In this document: positions 43,412-53,373 of the stretch, piece by piece
How the letters are laid out: each line of letters begins with the position of its first letter
How positions within the stretch are numbered: position 1 is the stretch's first letter
Origin: DASXHY01 sp035552155
Lineage (GTDB): Bacteria; Verrucomicrobiota; Verrucomicrobiia; Limisphaerales; DASXHY01
Direction of reading: 5' to 3'
Assembly (NCBI GenBank): GCA_035552155.1
Contig: DASZLX010000043.1
Span: forward strand, 223,789 to 287,788
DNA length: 64,000 bases
Made by a program: the position numbers and the translations under genes
The notes under the pieces: model-generated
Told to the model about the DNA's origin: nothing
The model's input: the letters and a program-made list of their open reading frames with translations, nothing else
Database searches by the model: none

Positions 43412-45583
43412 ATGGACCTCTGCATCAACACCATACTTGAACGCCTTGATTCTTCTGTAGAAGCAACGGTCGATAGGGTTATTGGATTTTCGGCGGATGG
43501 GGGTGTGGTGATTCTTATTGGGACGCGTGGCGAAGTGATGCCGCGAAATTTTACAAGAGCGGAGATTGAGGATCAGCTTGCCGCCGGGCAACTGCGCGTG
43601 ATGAAGTCAGATCCCCACGCAGACCTGTCGCGGCGGGAAGATGAGATTCCAGAATCACATCGGATCCGGCGTGATCGGGCATGGTCATTAATCCAACCTA
43701 TAATTGAATTGCCGGACGGCGGAGCCTTCAGTCCGAAGCAGCGAGGTCCGGTGATCAACCGCATCTGCCGCGAAACGGGCACTTCCAAATGGATTATTTA
43801 CATGCATCTCCGACGGTATTGGCAAGGCGGTCTGCGGCGGAATGCTCTCTTGCCAAAGTTCAAAAACTGCGGTGGCCCCGGCAAAAATCGCCGCTGGACA
43901 GAAGCTAAGCGTGGCAGACGGCGGAAACTTACCAAACTCAACGGAGCGCCTCCAGGGGTTAACGTTACGGAGGAGATGCGGGGCCTGTTTCGATTAGGCA
44001 TCAAAGCGTTTTACGAAAACGAAGAACTTAAACTAACCTTACGTGAGGCTTACCAACGCACGCTCGAACGCTATATGAACCGGGGTTATGAGCTTGTGAA
44101 CGACATCTACTCGCCGATCACCCCCTTGGCAAGTGAGGTCCCAACGTTTGAGCAATTTCATTATTGGCATCTCAAGGATGGGGATACAGATCAGGCGATA
44201 CGAATCCGTGAGGGTAAGCGGCGTTATGACCTGCGACATCGTGCGCTTGGTGGAGACGCATCATTGATTGCATTCGGTCCGGGTTCGGTGTTCCAGATCG
44301 ACAGCACGATAGCAGACATTTATTTGGTAAGCGTTATGGGTAGGACACGTATCATCGGGCGGCCCACGCTTTACCTGATGGTGGATGTCTTCACCCGGAT
44401 GATCGTGGGCTTCTGTGCGGTGATCGAAAATGCGAGCTATGGCTCTGCTGCGCTGGCACTGGAGAACGCGGCGCAAGACAAAGTCGAATTTTGCGCCAAG
44501 TTCGGCATTAAAATTTCGGAATTCGAATGGCCCAGCGCGCATTTCTCGGAACTTTTGGTGGCGGATCGAGCGGAAATGCTGGGCAAAAACTCGAATCACC
44601 TCATAGACGCTTTCGGCTTCCGCATTGCCAACACCCCGCCGCACCGTGCGGATCTGAAACCCTTTATTGAACGACTATTTCATAGCATCAATCAGGAATT
44701 GATCCACTCACTTCCTGGGGCCGTGAGGAAGAAACGCGAGCGTGGAGATCGCGATTATCGTCTGGACGCTTCGCTGACTCTTAATGAGTTTCGCAAGGCC
44801 GTTATCTATTTCATTCTGCACCACAATCGGAGCCGGGTCGAAGGTTATCGCCCACGCGACTTCATGGTTGCTGACGAGATCGAGCCTCGTCCGGTTCTTC
44901 TTTGGCAATGGGGAATTCAAAACCGGAGCGGCCACCTGCTCAAACATGATCCCGAGTTTGTGAGGCAGAACTTGCTTCCGGGAGAGCAGGCCACTGTTAC
45001 GGAACGAGGGATCCGATTTCGCAATTTGTACTATACCTGTTCCCGTGCAGTGGCTGAACATTGGTTCGCAACTGCGCGACAAAAAGGCTCCTGGAGAATC
45101 GATATCGCGTATGATCCTCGCCAAACGGCGATCATTTACTTACGCCTGCCCAATCTGACTGCACCTGAACAGTGCCAGTTGATGGGAGCTAGTTCACAAT
45201 ACAGCGAATGCTCATGGGAGGACGTTGAGGACTTCTTTTCTGGGCTCAATGAAATGAAAGACCGCAGTCGGACTCCGGACATGCAGGAACAGTCGCTGTA
45301 CCATGCACAGATCGACGACCTCCGCCATAACGCTCGGGCGAGAACAGCGGCCGCTCGTGATGGTCAGAGTAGGGCGGCTAAGATTCGTGGCATACGTGCG
45401 AACCGCCAAGTAGAGCGGGAACTCGACCGCCGTGGCACCGCCGTGGAAAACTCAGTTGCCACCGCCGGCAAGCCGCTCCCGCCCACGGAGAATCACTCTG
45501 GCGCCGAGGCTGATGGTTACGTGGGCCTACCGACGGATTTCGAAACGCTGGAACAACAACGTGATGAACTCTGCAAAAGTTAA
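43412..45583 (+). CDS. tnsB: Tn7-type DDE transposase TnsB
   Basis: 723 aa. TnsB binds the repeated sites at transposon ends and catalyses 3'-end cleavage and strand transfer. The rve/RNase H core has D297 (FQIDSTIADIYLV), D385 (LLVADRAEML) and E420 (LKPFIERLF). The spacings of 88 and 35 are the same as D273, D361 and E396 of Tn7 TnsB. N-terminal helix-turn-helix regions for end binding span about 85-250. The tail (615-723) is basic and Ala/Arg-rich and is expected to contact TnsC. It overlaps tnsC by 1 bp (TAATG). Confidence 0.95.
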   Translation: MDLCINTILERLDSSVEATVDRVIGFSADGGVVILIGTRGEVMPRNFTRAEIEDQLAAGQLRVMKSDPHADLSRREDEIPESHRIRRDRAWSLIQPIIELPDGGAFSPKQRGPVINRICRETGTSKWIIYMHLRRYWQGGLRRNALLPKFKNCGGPGKNRRWTEAKRGRRRKLTKLNGAPPGVNVTEEMRGLFRLGIKAFYENEELKLTLREAYQRTLERYMNRGYELVNDIYSPITPLASEVPTFEQFHYWHLKDGDTDQAIRIREGKRRYDLRHRALGGDASLIAFGPGSVFQIDSTIADIYLVSVMGRTRIIGRPTLYLMVDVFTRMIVGFCAVIENASYGSAALALENAAQDKVEFCAKFGIKISEFEWPSAHFSELLVADRAEMLGKNSNHLIDAFGFRIANTPPHRADLKPFIERLFHSINQELIHSLPGAVRKKRERGDRDYRLDASLTLNEFRKAVIYFILHHNRSRVEGYRPRDFMVADEIEPRPVLLWQWGIQNRSGHLLKHDPEFVRQNLLPGEQATVTERGIRFRNLYYTCSRAVAEHWFATARQKGSWRIDIAYDPRQTAIIYLRLPNLTAPEQCQLMGASSQYSECSWEDVEDFFSGLNEMKDRSRTPDMQEQSLYHAQIDDLRHNARARTAAARDGQSRAAKIRGIRANRQVERELDRRGTAVENSVATAGKPLPPTENHSGAEADGYVGLPTDFETLEQQRDELCKS

Positions 45584-47124
45584 TGAACTCAAAAACCGAT
45601 AACGAAATCGACTCGGCTGCCGATATATTGCCGGCGTATTTCCGAGGGCGCCAAGAACAGGCCACGTACACGGACACCGGGATATGGCGTTACAAGGGTA
45701 ATCCGCTGATCGAGGCGCTGGGGAGCGTCCTCACGGAAAAAGAAGCCGGCAAGCTTATGGCGTCGTATCCTCCATACGGGGAGAGTGAGAGGAACCTTCC
45801 AGCCGAAGTTAGGGTTCATTTAACCCACACGCTTTTAGATGTGTTCGTTTCATTGCCCGCGCATATCGATTTGGAACAGCGCTTGTCCTGCCTGATTCGA
45901 AGCGGGTATGTTCCCCGGCATCCACTTGCGCAAGATCATTGGAAGAAGGTTCGAACGGCAACGAGCGGCTGGGACCTCGAAACAGGCCGCACGAGTCCAA
46001 TGCGTTCTACCGCAACGGGATTCAACGTCATTGGAATTTCCGGCGGTGGCAAGAGCTCGGGAATTCAGAAGGTCTTGAGCCTGTATTCGCAACTTGTCTT
46101 TCACTACTCCTTCAAAAAGCTTCCATTCACTTTTTGTCAGATCGTATGGTTGATGATGTCCTGTCCGTTCGATGCATCGACGCGCGGCCTGTGTCTAGAT
46201 TTTTTCCGGATCATAGATGATTTGGCCGGTACCAATCATTATCGCCGTTATGCGAAGGGGCGCCGAACCACGGATGAAATGCTCCCAGACATGGCACGTG
46301 TTGCGGCGGTCCATGGTTTAGGTGTTCTGGTTATTGACGAAATCCAGTTCCTAAGTGAAAGCTCCAGCGGGGGGCGCGTGCGGATGTTAAACTTTTTCTG
46401 CGACCTCACAAACCGCATCGGTCTGCCGGTGGTTTTTGTTGGCACTTATAAAGCGTTGGCAATGCTGAAAACCGAATTCCGGCAGATTCGACGAGGTTTT
46501 GGTGAAGGCGAGAAGCGTTGGGAAAGATTGTTGGATGCAAGGACATGGCGTTTCTTTTTGAAAGCGATTTGGCGCTATCAATACGTCAAGCAACCTACCC
46601 CGCTAACTGATGAATGCTACGATCTGTTCTTCGATTTAACCCAGGGGATTCCAGACCTCTGCATGAAACTCTACATGCTGAGCCAAATACGCGCGATCAG
46701 AACAGGTATTGAAGCAATCACTCCAGCCGTCGTTCGGTCGGTCGCGAAAGACTGCTTCATATCCGCCGAACCTGTTTTGGACGCGCTCCGGCGAAACGAT
46801 ATAGCAGCGCTTGAGCTCATTAGCGATGTCCACCCGGTCGATATTGACGAGTGCATTCGCGCGCTCGATAAGGTTGCAGATTCATCCAGTTTGATCCCAT
46901 CTCCTGAGGCAAGGAAATTGATGAAGCGAACTACGACCCTGATCGGAAGTAAGCAAAACTCCCCTGCGGCAACGGCTTCGGACGGAAAATGTCTTGTCGA
47001 CTCTGGACCTGCGGGGCCATCGCTCACGGCGGGTGATAAAGACCAACCTGGCTATGGCCGCTTGAGAAGCAAAGGTTTTATCCGTTCAGGGGAAGAATTC
47101 CTGAATAACACGGAGGCCGCTTGA
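45583..47124 (+). CDS. tnsC: Tn7-type AAA+ regulator TnsC
   Basis: 513 aa. TnsC forms ATP-dependent rings on target DNA and links the target selector to TnsA/TnsB. Walker A is VIGISGGGKSSGIQ (K157), Walker B is GVLVIDEIQFL (D252, E253), and sensor 1 is PVVFVGTYKAL. GIPDLCMKLYMLSQIRAI fits the lid helices. The N-terminal 130 residues (YLPPYGESERN-type region) are likely to contact TnsD. It is coupled to tnsB and tnsD by short overlaps. Confidence 0.94.
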   Translation: MNSKTDNEIDSAADILPAYFRGRQEQATYTDTGIWRYKGNPLIEALGSVLTEKEAGKLMASYPPYGESERNLPAEVRVHLTHTLLDVFVSLPAHIDLEQRLSCLIRSGYVPRHPLAQDHWKKVRTATSGWDLETGRTSPMRSTATGFNVIGISGGGKSSGIQKVLSLYSQLVFHYSFKKLPFTFCQIVWLMMSCPFDASTRGLCLDFFRIIDDLAGTNHYRRYAKGRRTTDEMLPDMARVAAVHGLGVLVIDEIQFLSESSSGGRVRMLNFFCDLTNRIGLPVVFVGTYKALAMLKTEFRQIRRGFGEGEKRWERLLDARTWRFFLKAIWRYQYVKQPTPLTDECYDLFFDLTQGIPDLCMKLYMLSQIRAIRTGIEAITPAVVRSVAKDCFISAEPVLDALRRNDIAALELISDVHPVDIDECIRALDKVADSSSLIPSPEARKLMKRTTTLIGSKQNSPAATASDGKCLVDSGPAGPSLTAGDKDQPGYGRLRSKGFIRSGEEFLNNTEAA

Positions 47125-49172
47125 TTGCGATGTTTCCAGATCCGTATCCCGGAGAATTGCTTTTCAGCGTTTTGGCGCGGTTCAATGAACGAATGGCTTA
47201 CCCTGCGGAGTACGCGAGCAATCTGGAACTTTTCGGTGTGCGCCACGGCACTCCGGCAATCGAGTTGCCAAACAGAATTGATCGGCTGGTTTCTAAATTG
47301 CCGCCGGGCGCAATTTACACCAGCGATTCGATCATCCAGAATAACACACTCTTTCCGCTCTATGCACCGTTTCTGCCGGATCGGAATCGTGACTTGGTTC
47401 TGACGAACATGAAAGGCGATGACATGAGAACAACGCTGCTCCGATCTGGCATTATCGCCGGACGCGTCCGCCCGCCAGTCTATTTCAGCACATGCCCCGT
47501 TTGTGATGAACAGAATGTCGCGGTCCACGGAGAGACGTACTGGGACCGGCGACATCAAATCTCCGGAGTTCAGGTCTGTTCCGTTCATAGCATTTTTCTG
47601 ACCGACACGAACGTGCGGTTGCGCTGGTCACTACGGAAAAATCCGCTCACTTCTGCAGAATCGGCGGAGCGCGCTGCTTCCGTTCGACGGATCGACCCGA
47701 ACAATGTCCACGATCGCATGCGTCTCCAAATTGCGGAATCCGCCGCATGGCTCTTGGACCTAAACACGTCGCGTCCGGGGCTCGTGGCAATCAACCGAGG
47801 GTATCGGGAAATACTGGCTCAAAACGATCTTCTATCTCCCAAGGGCGGGATTCGGTTAAAGCGCCTTTACGAGAGATTCTCGGCGTGTTGTCCACCGGAT
47901 CTTTTGGACCGATTTGGCTGCGAACTGCGCGATGGGGGCGATGGGGGATGGCTGGGAAGATTGCTCCGGGAGGAGGAACAAGGCGTGGCTCCCCTCCGCC
48001 ATCTGCTGTTGTTAGCGATCCTGAATGTTTCGGCACAGGACTTCTTCACCAGTGTGATACACAGCTTGGGCACAGCCTTGCAGCACAACGCTTGGCCGTG
48101 TTTAAACCCTCTTTGCCCAGATTTTCAAAAGCCTGCAGTTTTAAAATTCGAAATCAAGCGTGCGAAACACGGTTTCGCACGGATCTTCGAATGTCCGAAA
48201 TGTGGTCATCGTTCGAGCCGGACGGCCGATGGACAAAAAGTCATCCGGGTTGTGCAGTTTGGCATACTTTGGGAGCAACGGTTGAGATCAATGTGGGAGG
48301 ATGCGTCACTGAGCCTTAGAGCCCTTGCTGGCGATCTTCACGCAGACGCTCGGTCGGTATTGAAGTACGCTGTGAGATCAGGGCTTCAATTCCCGCGGCG
48401 CGGGCCGACGCGGTTAGCCAAATCGCCTGGCTATTTGAGAGACTTGGGGCGTCTGCCTCAGTCGGATTCAAGGGATAATAAGCGTGAGGCTTGGTCCGGA
48501 CTGCGCGGTACGCACAAGAGTGCAGGGATCAGTGAACTCCGTCGTAAGGCGCCGGCACTTTATATCTGGTTGTATAGGCATGATCGGAAGTGGATGATCG
48601 AACACTCGCCGGCATGTCGACGGAGAGTTCCCAAAAACAATAGAGTGGATTGGGGTAATCGTGATGCAATGCTAGTTGAACACGTGATTGCTGTGGCCAA
48701 CCGTATTAAAAATCAGCCGGGGCGACCTCGACGCGTGACAGTCAGGTCTATTGGAATTGAGATGGGCATCCCCGTTGTCCTGAAGACACGAAGGATGAAG
48801 CTGCCGCGTACGAAAGCAGCTCTCGCCGAAAATGTTGAATCAACGGAACAATTTGTACTGCGACGCATCGACTGGACCCTGAATTCGTTAAAGCGACAAG
48901 GAAGTGGGGCGAATAGATCCGAGATCGTGCGAATCGCTGGAATTGGAACAAAAGCGCTCGGCATGCCTTCAGTTCAGCAAGCAATTGCGCGCGTTAAGGC
49001 AGATCTTGGAGGTCGATCTGGAGAGAGCCTCCCCCGGCTGACGAATCTTGTCGCACAACAACAGATGGCCACCGGCCCGTCAAAACCGCAGCCGCAAAAA
49101 GAAGCAAAAGACAAACTCAAACTGAATGCTCGCCGCATTCCACTAGAACGGGTGGACGGTGCAGAGTTTTAA
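47121..49172 (+). CDS. tnsD: TniQ-family target selector, TnsD-type
   Basis: 683 aa. The TniQ domain is at the N-terminus (FPDPYPGELLFSVLARFNERM). The zinc finger has YFSTCPVCDEQN and GVQVCSVH, and a second CxxC appears at FECPKCGHRSS. The length and the extended C-terminal helix-turn-helix region (VRSIGIEMGIP and similar) match TnsD rather than short TniQ proteins of CRISPR-associated transposons. TnsD of Tn7 binds the end of glmS and directs insertion just downstream of it. The island begins 25 bp after glmS, so the same targeting is inferred here. Confidence 0.9.
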   Translation: MIAMFPDPYPGELLFSVLARFNERMAYPAEYASNLELFGVRHGTPAIELPNRIDRLVSKLPPGAIYTSDSIIQNNTLFPLYAPFLPDRNRDLVLTNMKGDDMRTTLLRSGIIAGRVRPPVYFSTCPVCDEQNVAVHGETYWDRRHQISGVQVCSVHSIFLTDTNVRLRWSLRKNPLTSAESAERAASVRRIDPNNVHDRMRLQIAESAAWLLDLNTSRPGLVAINRGYREILAQNDLLSPKGGIRLKRLYERFSACCPPDLLDRFGCELRDGGDGGWLGRLLREEEQGVAPLRHLLLLAILNVSAQDFFTSVIHSLGTALQHNAWPCLNPLCPDFQKPAVLKFEIKRAKHGFARIFECPKCGHRSSRTADGQKVIRVVQFGILWEQRLRSMWEDASLSLRALAGDLHADARSVLKYAVRSGLQFPRRGPTRLAKSPGYLRDLGRLPQSDSRDNKREAWSGLRGTHKSAGISELRRKAPALYIWLYRHDRKWMIEHSPACRRRVPKNNRVDWGNRDAMLVEHVIAVANRIKNQPGRPRRVTVRSIGIEMGIPVVLKTRRMKLPRTKAALAENVESTEQFVLRRIDWTLNSLKRQGSGANRSEIVRIAGIGTKALGMPSVQQAIARVKADLGGRSGESLPRLTNLVAQQQMATGPSKPQPQKEAKDKLKLNARRIPLERVDGAEF

Positions 49173-49193
49173 AAATAGCCAGCCGCTTTTCAG

Positions 49194-49934
49194 ATGAGTG
49201 ATCCAATACGAATTTCTGCGAAAGACCTCGGAGCTGTGGCCTTGCCCTCGTTCTGTGAGAGATGTTTTTGGTTGCGAATGAAATGTCGCGGCAAGTTGCC
49301 GTTTCAAATATTTCCTGGAATTTTCTCCAGTATTGATTCGTATAGCAAGATAGTGACTGCCCGCTATTTTCGGCAACATGCGCGATTACCCAGGTGGTTT
49401 GATGGCTTTGGCGAGGAGTTGGGCGCGCCAATCAGGGTGCCAGGTTGGTCGAAGTTTTGCCTGGTTGATAATGACTCCAATATTCTGCTGACTGGCGTGC
49501 CGGACGAGGTTCTGGCACATCCTAAACGAGGATTGTGGATCGGCGACTATAAAACTGCCCGCTTGACCGATCTACAGGAGGTACTCGCGCCCATGTACGA
49601 AATTCAGCTCAATTGCTATGCACTGATTGCCGAAACGATTGGGCTGGGCGCGGTGTACGGTTTGGGCCTGTTGTATTACGAGCCAATTACTATCTTTGGG
49701 GATGAGGATCCGGATTTTATGATCAACGATGACAGCTTTTTCCTGCGGTTTGTGCCGAAGTTAAAGCCGATCAAAATGGACCTTAAACGGATTCCGCCTT
49801 TGCTCCGAACAGTCCGTACAGTTTGTGATGAGCCACATTGCCCTCCCGGCAGGCCTGGTTGCGCGGAATGTTCAAATGTGGCCCGCATGTTGGAAGCATG
49901 CAACGACGTTCTGGCAAAGGCGGGGGAAATCTAA
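49194..49934 (+). CDS. PD-(D/E)XK nuclease, Cas4/RecB-like
   Basis: 246 aa, 21 bp after tnsD. An N-terminal Cys pair in FCERCFWLRMKC is followed by LTGVPDEVLAHPKRGLWIGDYKTAR, the D then D-x-K core. YEIQLNCYALIAE is the helix with Gln-Tyr typical of RecB-like nucleases, and CPPGRPGCAEC near the end gives another Cys pair. The four Cys suggest a [4Fe-4S] cluster as in Cas4 or AddB. It may be a transposon gene, a relative of the helicase-nuclease pair downstream, or an unlinked Cas4-like factor. Confidence 0.8.
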   Translation: MSDPIRISAKDLGAVALPSFCERCFWLRMKCRGKLPFQIFPGIFSSIDSYSKIVTARYFRQHARLPRWFDGFGEELGAPIRVPGWSKFCLVDNDSNILLTGVPDEVLAHPKRGLWIGDYKTARLTDLQEVLAPMYEIQLNCYALIAETIGLGAVYGLGLLYYEPITIFGDEDPDFMINDDSFFLRFVPKLKPIKMDLKRIPPLLRTVRTVCDEPHCPPGRPGCAECSNVARMLEACNDVLAKAGEI

Positions 49935-49952
49935 GTAAAACTCGCGTCGTCG

Positions 49953-50132
49953 TTATTTCCTGCGAGAAGCTTTGGAGAGAAATAATTCGGCAATCTCAAC
50001 CTTGAGTGCTTTAGCTAGAATTTCCAATTCCGTGTCGGTTACACAGCGCAGTTGTGCCTCTATTTTTGACAACGTCGCGCGACTCAAATCCCAACCCAGC
50101 ACCCCACAACGCGCGGCCAATGATTTCCGCGA
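49953..50132 (-). pseudogene. Truncated XRE-family HTH gene
   Basis: 59 codons are open on the minus strand without a start codon and with a stop just upstream. The peptide LAARCGVLGWDLSRATLSKIE and then VTDTELEILAKALKVEIAELF is a clear XRE helix-turn-helix lacking its first helix. The N-terminal part is gone, so the gene is broken. It marks decayed sequence between the tns module and the helicase-nuclease genes. Confidence 0.7.
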
Positions 50133-50224
50133 TCAAGTTATTCAAAGAGCAGAGTGGCGTAACTCTCGCCGAAGCCAAAGGCACGGTGGAAGCCTTCTTC
50201 GACCAAGTTCATTCTGACGATTGA
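50120..50224 (+). pseudogene. Fragment resembling the ribosomal L7/L12 C-terminal-like domain
   Basis: 34 codons beginning MISAIKLFKEQSGVTLAEAK and ending EAFFDQVHSDD. The A-I-K-L-(F/Y)-(R/K)-E-x-(S/T)-G-x-x-L-x-E-A-K pattern is that of L7/L12 C-terminal-like peptides found in some small bacterial proteins. It overlaps the XRE remnant on the opposite strand. It could be a short real gene or the tail of a lost one. Confidence 0.4.
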
Positions 50225-50670
50225 TAAAAGAATGAATTGGCTCAAGCCGCGACGATGCTTACCTTCAGCAAGAGTTTCAGTGCTTTGATCTCATAATGTT
50301 TATATTTTAAAGTTCGATGCGTGCTATGAGACTGTATTTGGAATGGAGAATCGAATTGGCGGACGAACGATCCTGCATTCAAGCTCTACTACGCCAAAAA
50401 TCTGCCCGCAACGATTTGGATCTCAAATGCTGCTTCTCCTGCAATTGTTGGTAGGCAGTTTACGATTACAAACAGAATGATAAACAGTTCGAGATTCTGT
50501 TTGTTGAAAAAGTGAAGTTCCGGATGTGAACCATAAGCTCAGTGACTGCCGTTACTTTTGGCTAGTCTAGCAAAGTTAGTTGATGTAAAAGAGAACCAAT
50601 CAGAAAGGGTTGGGTTGATGGGCATAAATTTATCAGATTCGAGTCGAAATAAGTGGTTGAAGGGAATTTT
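50225..50670. other. AT-rich gap before the helicase-nuclease pair
   Basis: About 440 bp with only short, family-less ORFs. No transposon end repeats were seen. The promoter for the genes at 50671 onward should lie here; TTTATATTTTAAAG near 50297 is AT-rich but is not a clear promoter. Confidence 0.4.
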
Positions 50671-53373
50671 GTGAAAATCACCTTTGGACATTCTTTGGAC
50701 GGCGCGGAATTGTGGACGAGAAATGATTGTCTTAAGGAGATAGTATGCGGGCCTCTCCGTCTCACGGAGATCCTGGAAATGCAATTGGGTCTAAAAAGGA
50801 AACCTGTCACCGAACTAACAAGGATATTTCAATTCGCCAAAGTTTTGGAAAAGCTGGCTAGCAATAAACAGCGTTTCTATTCTGCTTCGTTTGAGAAAGA
50901 CCGATTGTCTGTTTCAGAGGCGTTACTGCATTGGCGAGATTCGTTGGTGTTGGCTGGTTGGAACGGAACGGCGAATGGCAATTCAAAACGCCTGTACGAT
51001 TTAGTGGATATAAATACAGCGCTGAGAGATACAGTTGCCCCTGGAGATTCAGACAGGTTAGTGGCGATTCGCGATTCATTGGTTTTTCGCAATCACGGTA
51101 TTGAAGAAGTTGTTGTTGTTGATTCACTGGCCACCTTTCCACGGCTATGGCGCGAGATTCTAACAAAACTAAGCACAAAGTACAGAATTCCAAAGGAATG
51201 GTTGAACACGACGAATAAAGAACTTCAAACGGATCTGCAGGAGCTGGCAATCGCCTTTGGCTCAAGTTCGACAGAGACAATTAAGTGGCGGAATGATGGT
51301 TCTGTTATCCATTTGACCGCTTATTCGGAATTCACGCTGGCGCACATGGTGTCAAAACTCTTGGAGGAGAACTCGAAAGAATCCTGCACCCTAATCGCTG
51401 AAAGTGATTGTTGTGCGTTGGATGAAATTTTAATTGCTGCAGACCACCCTTCTCTGGGTGTCAATCCAGTTTCGTTGGCCCGACCAATCCCTCAACTGTT
51501 GTTGCTCGCGCTTCGGTTGTGTTGGAAGCCACTTAATCCCTTGCATCTTTTGGAGTTTTTAACCCATCCAAACAGCCCAGTGGAATTTCACCTTCGCAAC
51601 GAATTGGCACGAGTGTTGGTTGAATGCCCGGGGGTCGGAGGGCCAAAATGGCTGGCGACCGTCGAAGCCGTGAAGGAGATTTATAAAACAAAACCAGCTG
51701 AGGAGGCAAAAGACCTTTTTCATTGCCTGGAAAAAGATTTGAAGGACTGGGTTCATGTCTCCCGTCACGATGCACGTTCGGGTTCACCGGGGTCAGAGTT
51801 AGCAGACTGCTGTCGGCGCGTGGCAAAATGGGCAAGGCAGCAAACTATCCGAGAGGAAGAGGAAAGCAATTTTTCCAAAATCTCTCAGTTCCAATGTCTA
51901 GCTGCGCAAGCCACTGAGCTGGGCGACGCTTTGCAAGGGATTGAAAAGGTGACTCAATGCCAATTGGAACACTTAATTAAAAGAGTTTCCGGGAACGGAT
52001 GGTCTGCGTCTAAAACTCGAGAGTTGAGGCACTGTCATCGAGCAGGCTCGCCAGGAGCCAGCATCGAATCAGCGGATATTGTGCTTTGGTGGAATTTTTC
52101 GGAGCCGGAGGCTCCAGCGCTTCCACACTGGACCATTTCCGAGATCGAGGAATTGCAGGCACACGGCGCAGAAGTTCCATCGGCGGCCTCAATCCTTGCA
52201 GTCGAGAGCGCCGGGTGGATAAGACCCGTTTTGGCGGCGCGCAAGAAATTGATTTTGATTACTCCGCGGCATCGCAATGGAGAACCAGTTGCAGCTCATC
52301 CACTCCTAAGTCGGATTCAGGCCGTGATAAACGGCAGGCTTCCCAAAATTGATCTTGATTCGGATTTGCAGCGGAATCGTATAGCTAACGCTGAAACGAT
52401 AGGGCACCTGCCTCTCCAGGTGGCTCGTCGTTGGTGGAGATTAAAAGACGGAGAGCGCTTCGGCGTCCGGCAGGCTGAGTCTTTTTCGAGCGCCGAGAAG
52501 TTTATTTACAGTCCCTATGCCTGGGTGCTGGATTATAAGGCAGTTTTGCGTCCAGGAGTGCTCAGTCAATTTCGATTGCGAAGTGAAAATGTGTTGCGTG
52601 GCAACCTGCTTCATCGCCTGCTGGACTTGCTTGGCGAGGGACCAATAAAAAAAGGCAGTTGGACCGCCATTACGGAAAAGGAATTAAAAGAATACGTCGA
52701 AAAACAATGGCCCATCCTGCTCGAACAGGAAGGAGCCACGTTATTGTTGCTAGGCAAACAATCAGAAGCCGCGGCTTTGCTCGATGCCGCTAAACAGGCG
52801 CTGTGGGTTCTGGCGCAGCAATTGAGGGCGGCTGAAATCCAGAAAACAGAAACAAGCGTAAATTTTAGAGCCGACTTCATCGGCGGCCAACTCGACGGCT
52901 ATGTCGATCTTCTGGTGAAAAACGCGAAAGCTCAGGCGTCTGTCATTGATTTGAAGTCGGGCCGCTTGGAGGAAAAGAAAAACGAATTACAGACAAACGT
53001 TCAGCTGCAACTTGCGATTTATGGGTTTTTGCACCGAACAAACCGGGCGGAATGGCCATTCGGAGCGTATTTCATTTTGAACAGCAGGCGGATGTTGGCG
53101 CAAACAAAAGAATACTTTCCGCTCGCCTCCGCTGTTCCCGTAAAAACAGGAGCGGGCGGGCTTGAAATTTGTTGGGATGAATTTGTCGAAATGTGGAAAT
53201 ATCGCCGGTCAATTCTGGATCAAGGCTGGATTGAGGTAACTCTCGGGACTACGCCGCCCCAGAATGGCAACGAGTTTCCCGGTTCGGGGCCATATGAACA
53301 TTGGCAGCCCTCCAAGGATCAGGACAAATACAACGATTTCAAAGCTTTGACCGGCATGGAGGCGAATGCGTGA
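50671..53373 (+). CDS. AddB-like protein with C-terminal PD-(D/E)XK nuclease
   Basis: 900 aa from the GTG at 50671, preceded by GAAGGGAA at good spacing; an earlier GTG at 50653 has none. The N-terminal two thirds resemble the inactive helicase fold of AddB-type proteins (MKITFGHSLDGAELW, then HGIEEVVVVDSLATFPRLW). The C-terminal nuclease has LRGNLLHRLLDLL, D746 in GYVDLL, D760-L-K762 in SVIDLKSGR, and LQLAIYGFLHR. The iron-sulphur cysteines of classical AddB are not seen. The next gene overlaps by GTGA and encodes the AddA-like partner, so a two-subunit helicase-nuclease is likely. It could act on phage or broken DNA. Confidence 0.78.
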   Translation: MKITFGHSLDGAELWTRNDCLKEIVCGPLRLTEILEMQLGLKRKPVTELTRIFQFAKVLEKLASNKQRFYSASFEKDRLSVSEALLHWRDSLVLAGWNGTANGNSKRLYDLVDINTALRDTVAPGDSDRLVAIRDSLVFRNHGIEEVVVVDSLATFPRLWREILTKLSTKYRIPKEWLNTTNKELQTDLQELAIAFGSSSTETIKWRNDGSVIHLTAYSEFTLAHMVSKLLEENSKESCTLIAESDCCALDEILIAADHPSLGVNPVSLARPIPQLLLLALRLCWKPLNPLHLLEFLTHPNSPVEFHLRNELARVLVECPGVGGPKWLATVEAVKEIYKTKPAEEAKDLFHCLEKDLKDWVHVSRHDARSGSPGSELADCCRRVAKWARQQTIREEEESNFSKISQFQCLAAQATELGDALQGIEKVTQCQLEHLIKRVSGNGWSASKTRELRHCHRAGSPGASIESADIVLWWNFSEPEAPALPHWTISEIEELQAHGAEVPSAASILAVESAGWIRPVLAARKKLILITPRHRNGEPVAAHPLLSRIQAVINGRLPKIDLDSDLQRNRIANAETIGHLPLQVARRWWRLKDGERFGVRQAESFSSAEKFIYSPYAWVLDYKAVLRPGVLSQFRLRSENVLRGNLLHRLLDLLGEGPIKKGSWTAITEKELKEYVEKQWPILLEQEGATLLLLGKQSEAAALLDAAKQALWVLAQQLRAAEIQKTETSVNFRADFIGGQLDGYVDLLVKNAKAQASVIDLKSGRLEEKKNELQTNVQLQLAIYGFLHRTNRAEWPFGAYFILNSRRMLAQTKEYFPLASAVPVKTGAGGLEICWDEFVEMWKYRRSILDQGWIEVTLGTTPPQNGNEFPGSGPYEHWQPSKDQDKYNDFKALTGMEANA

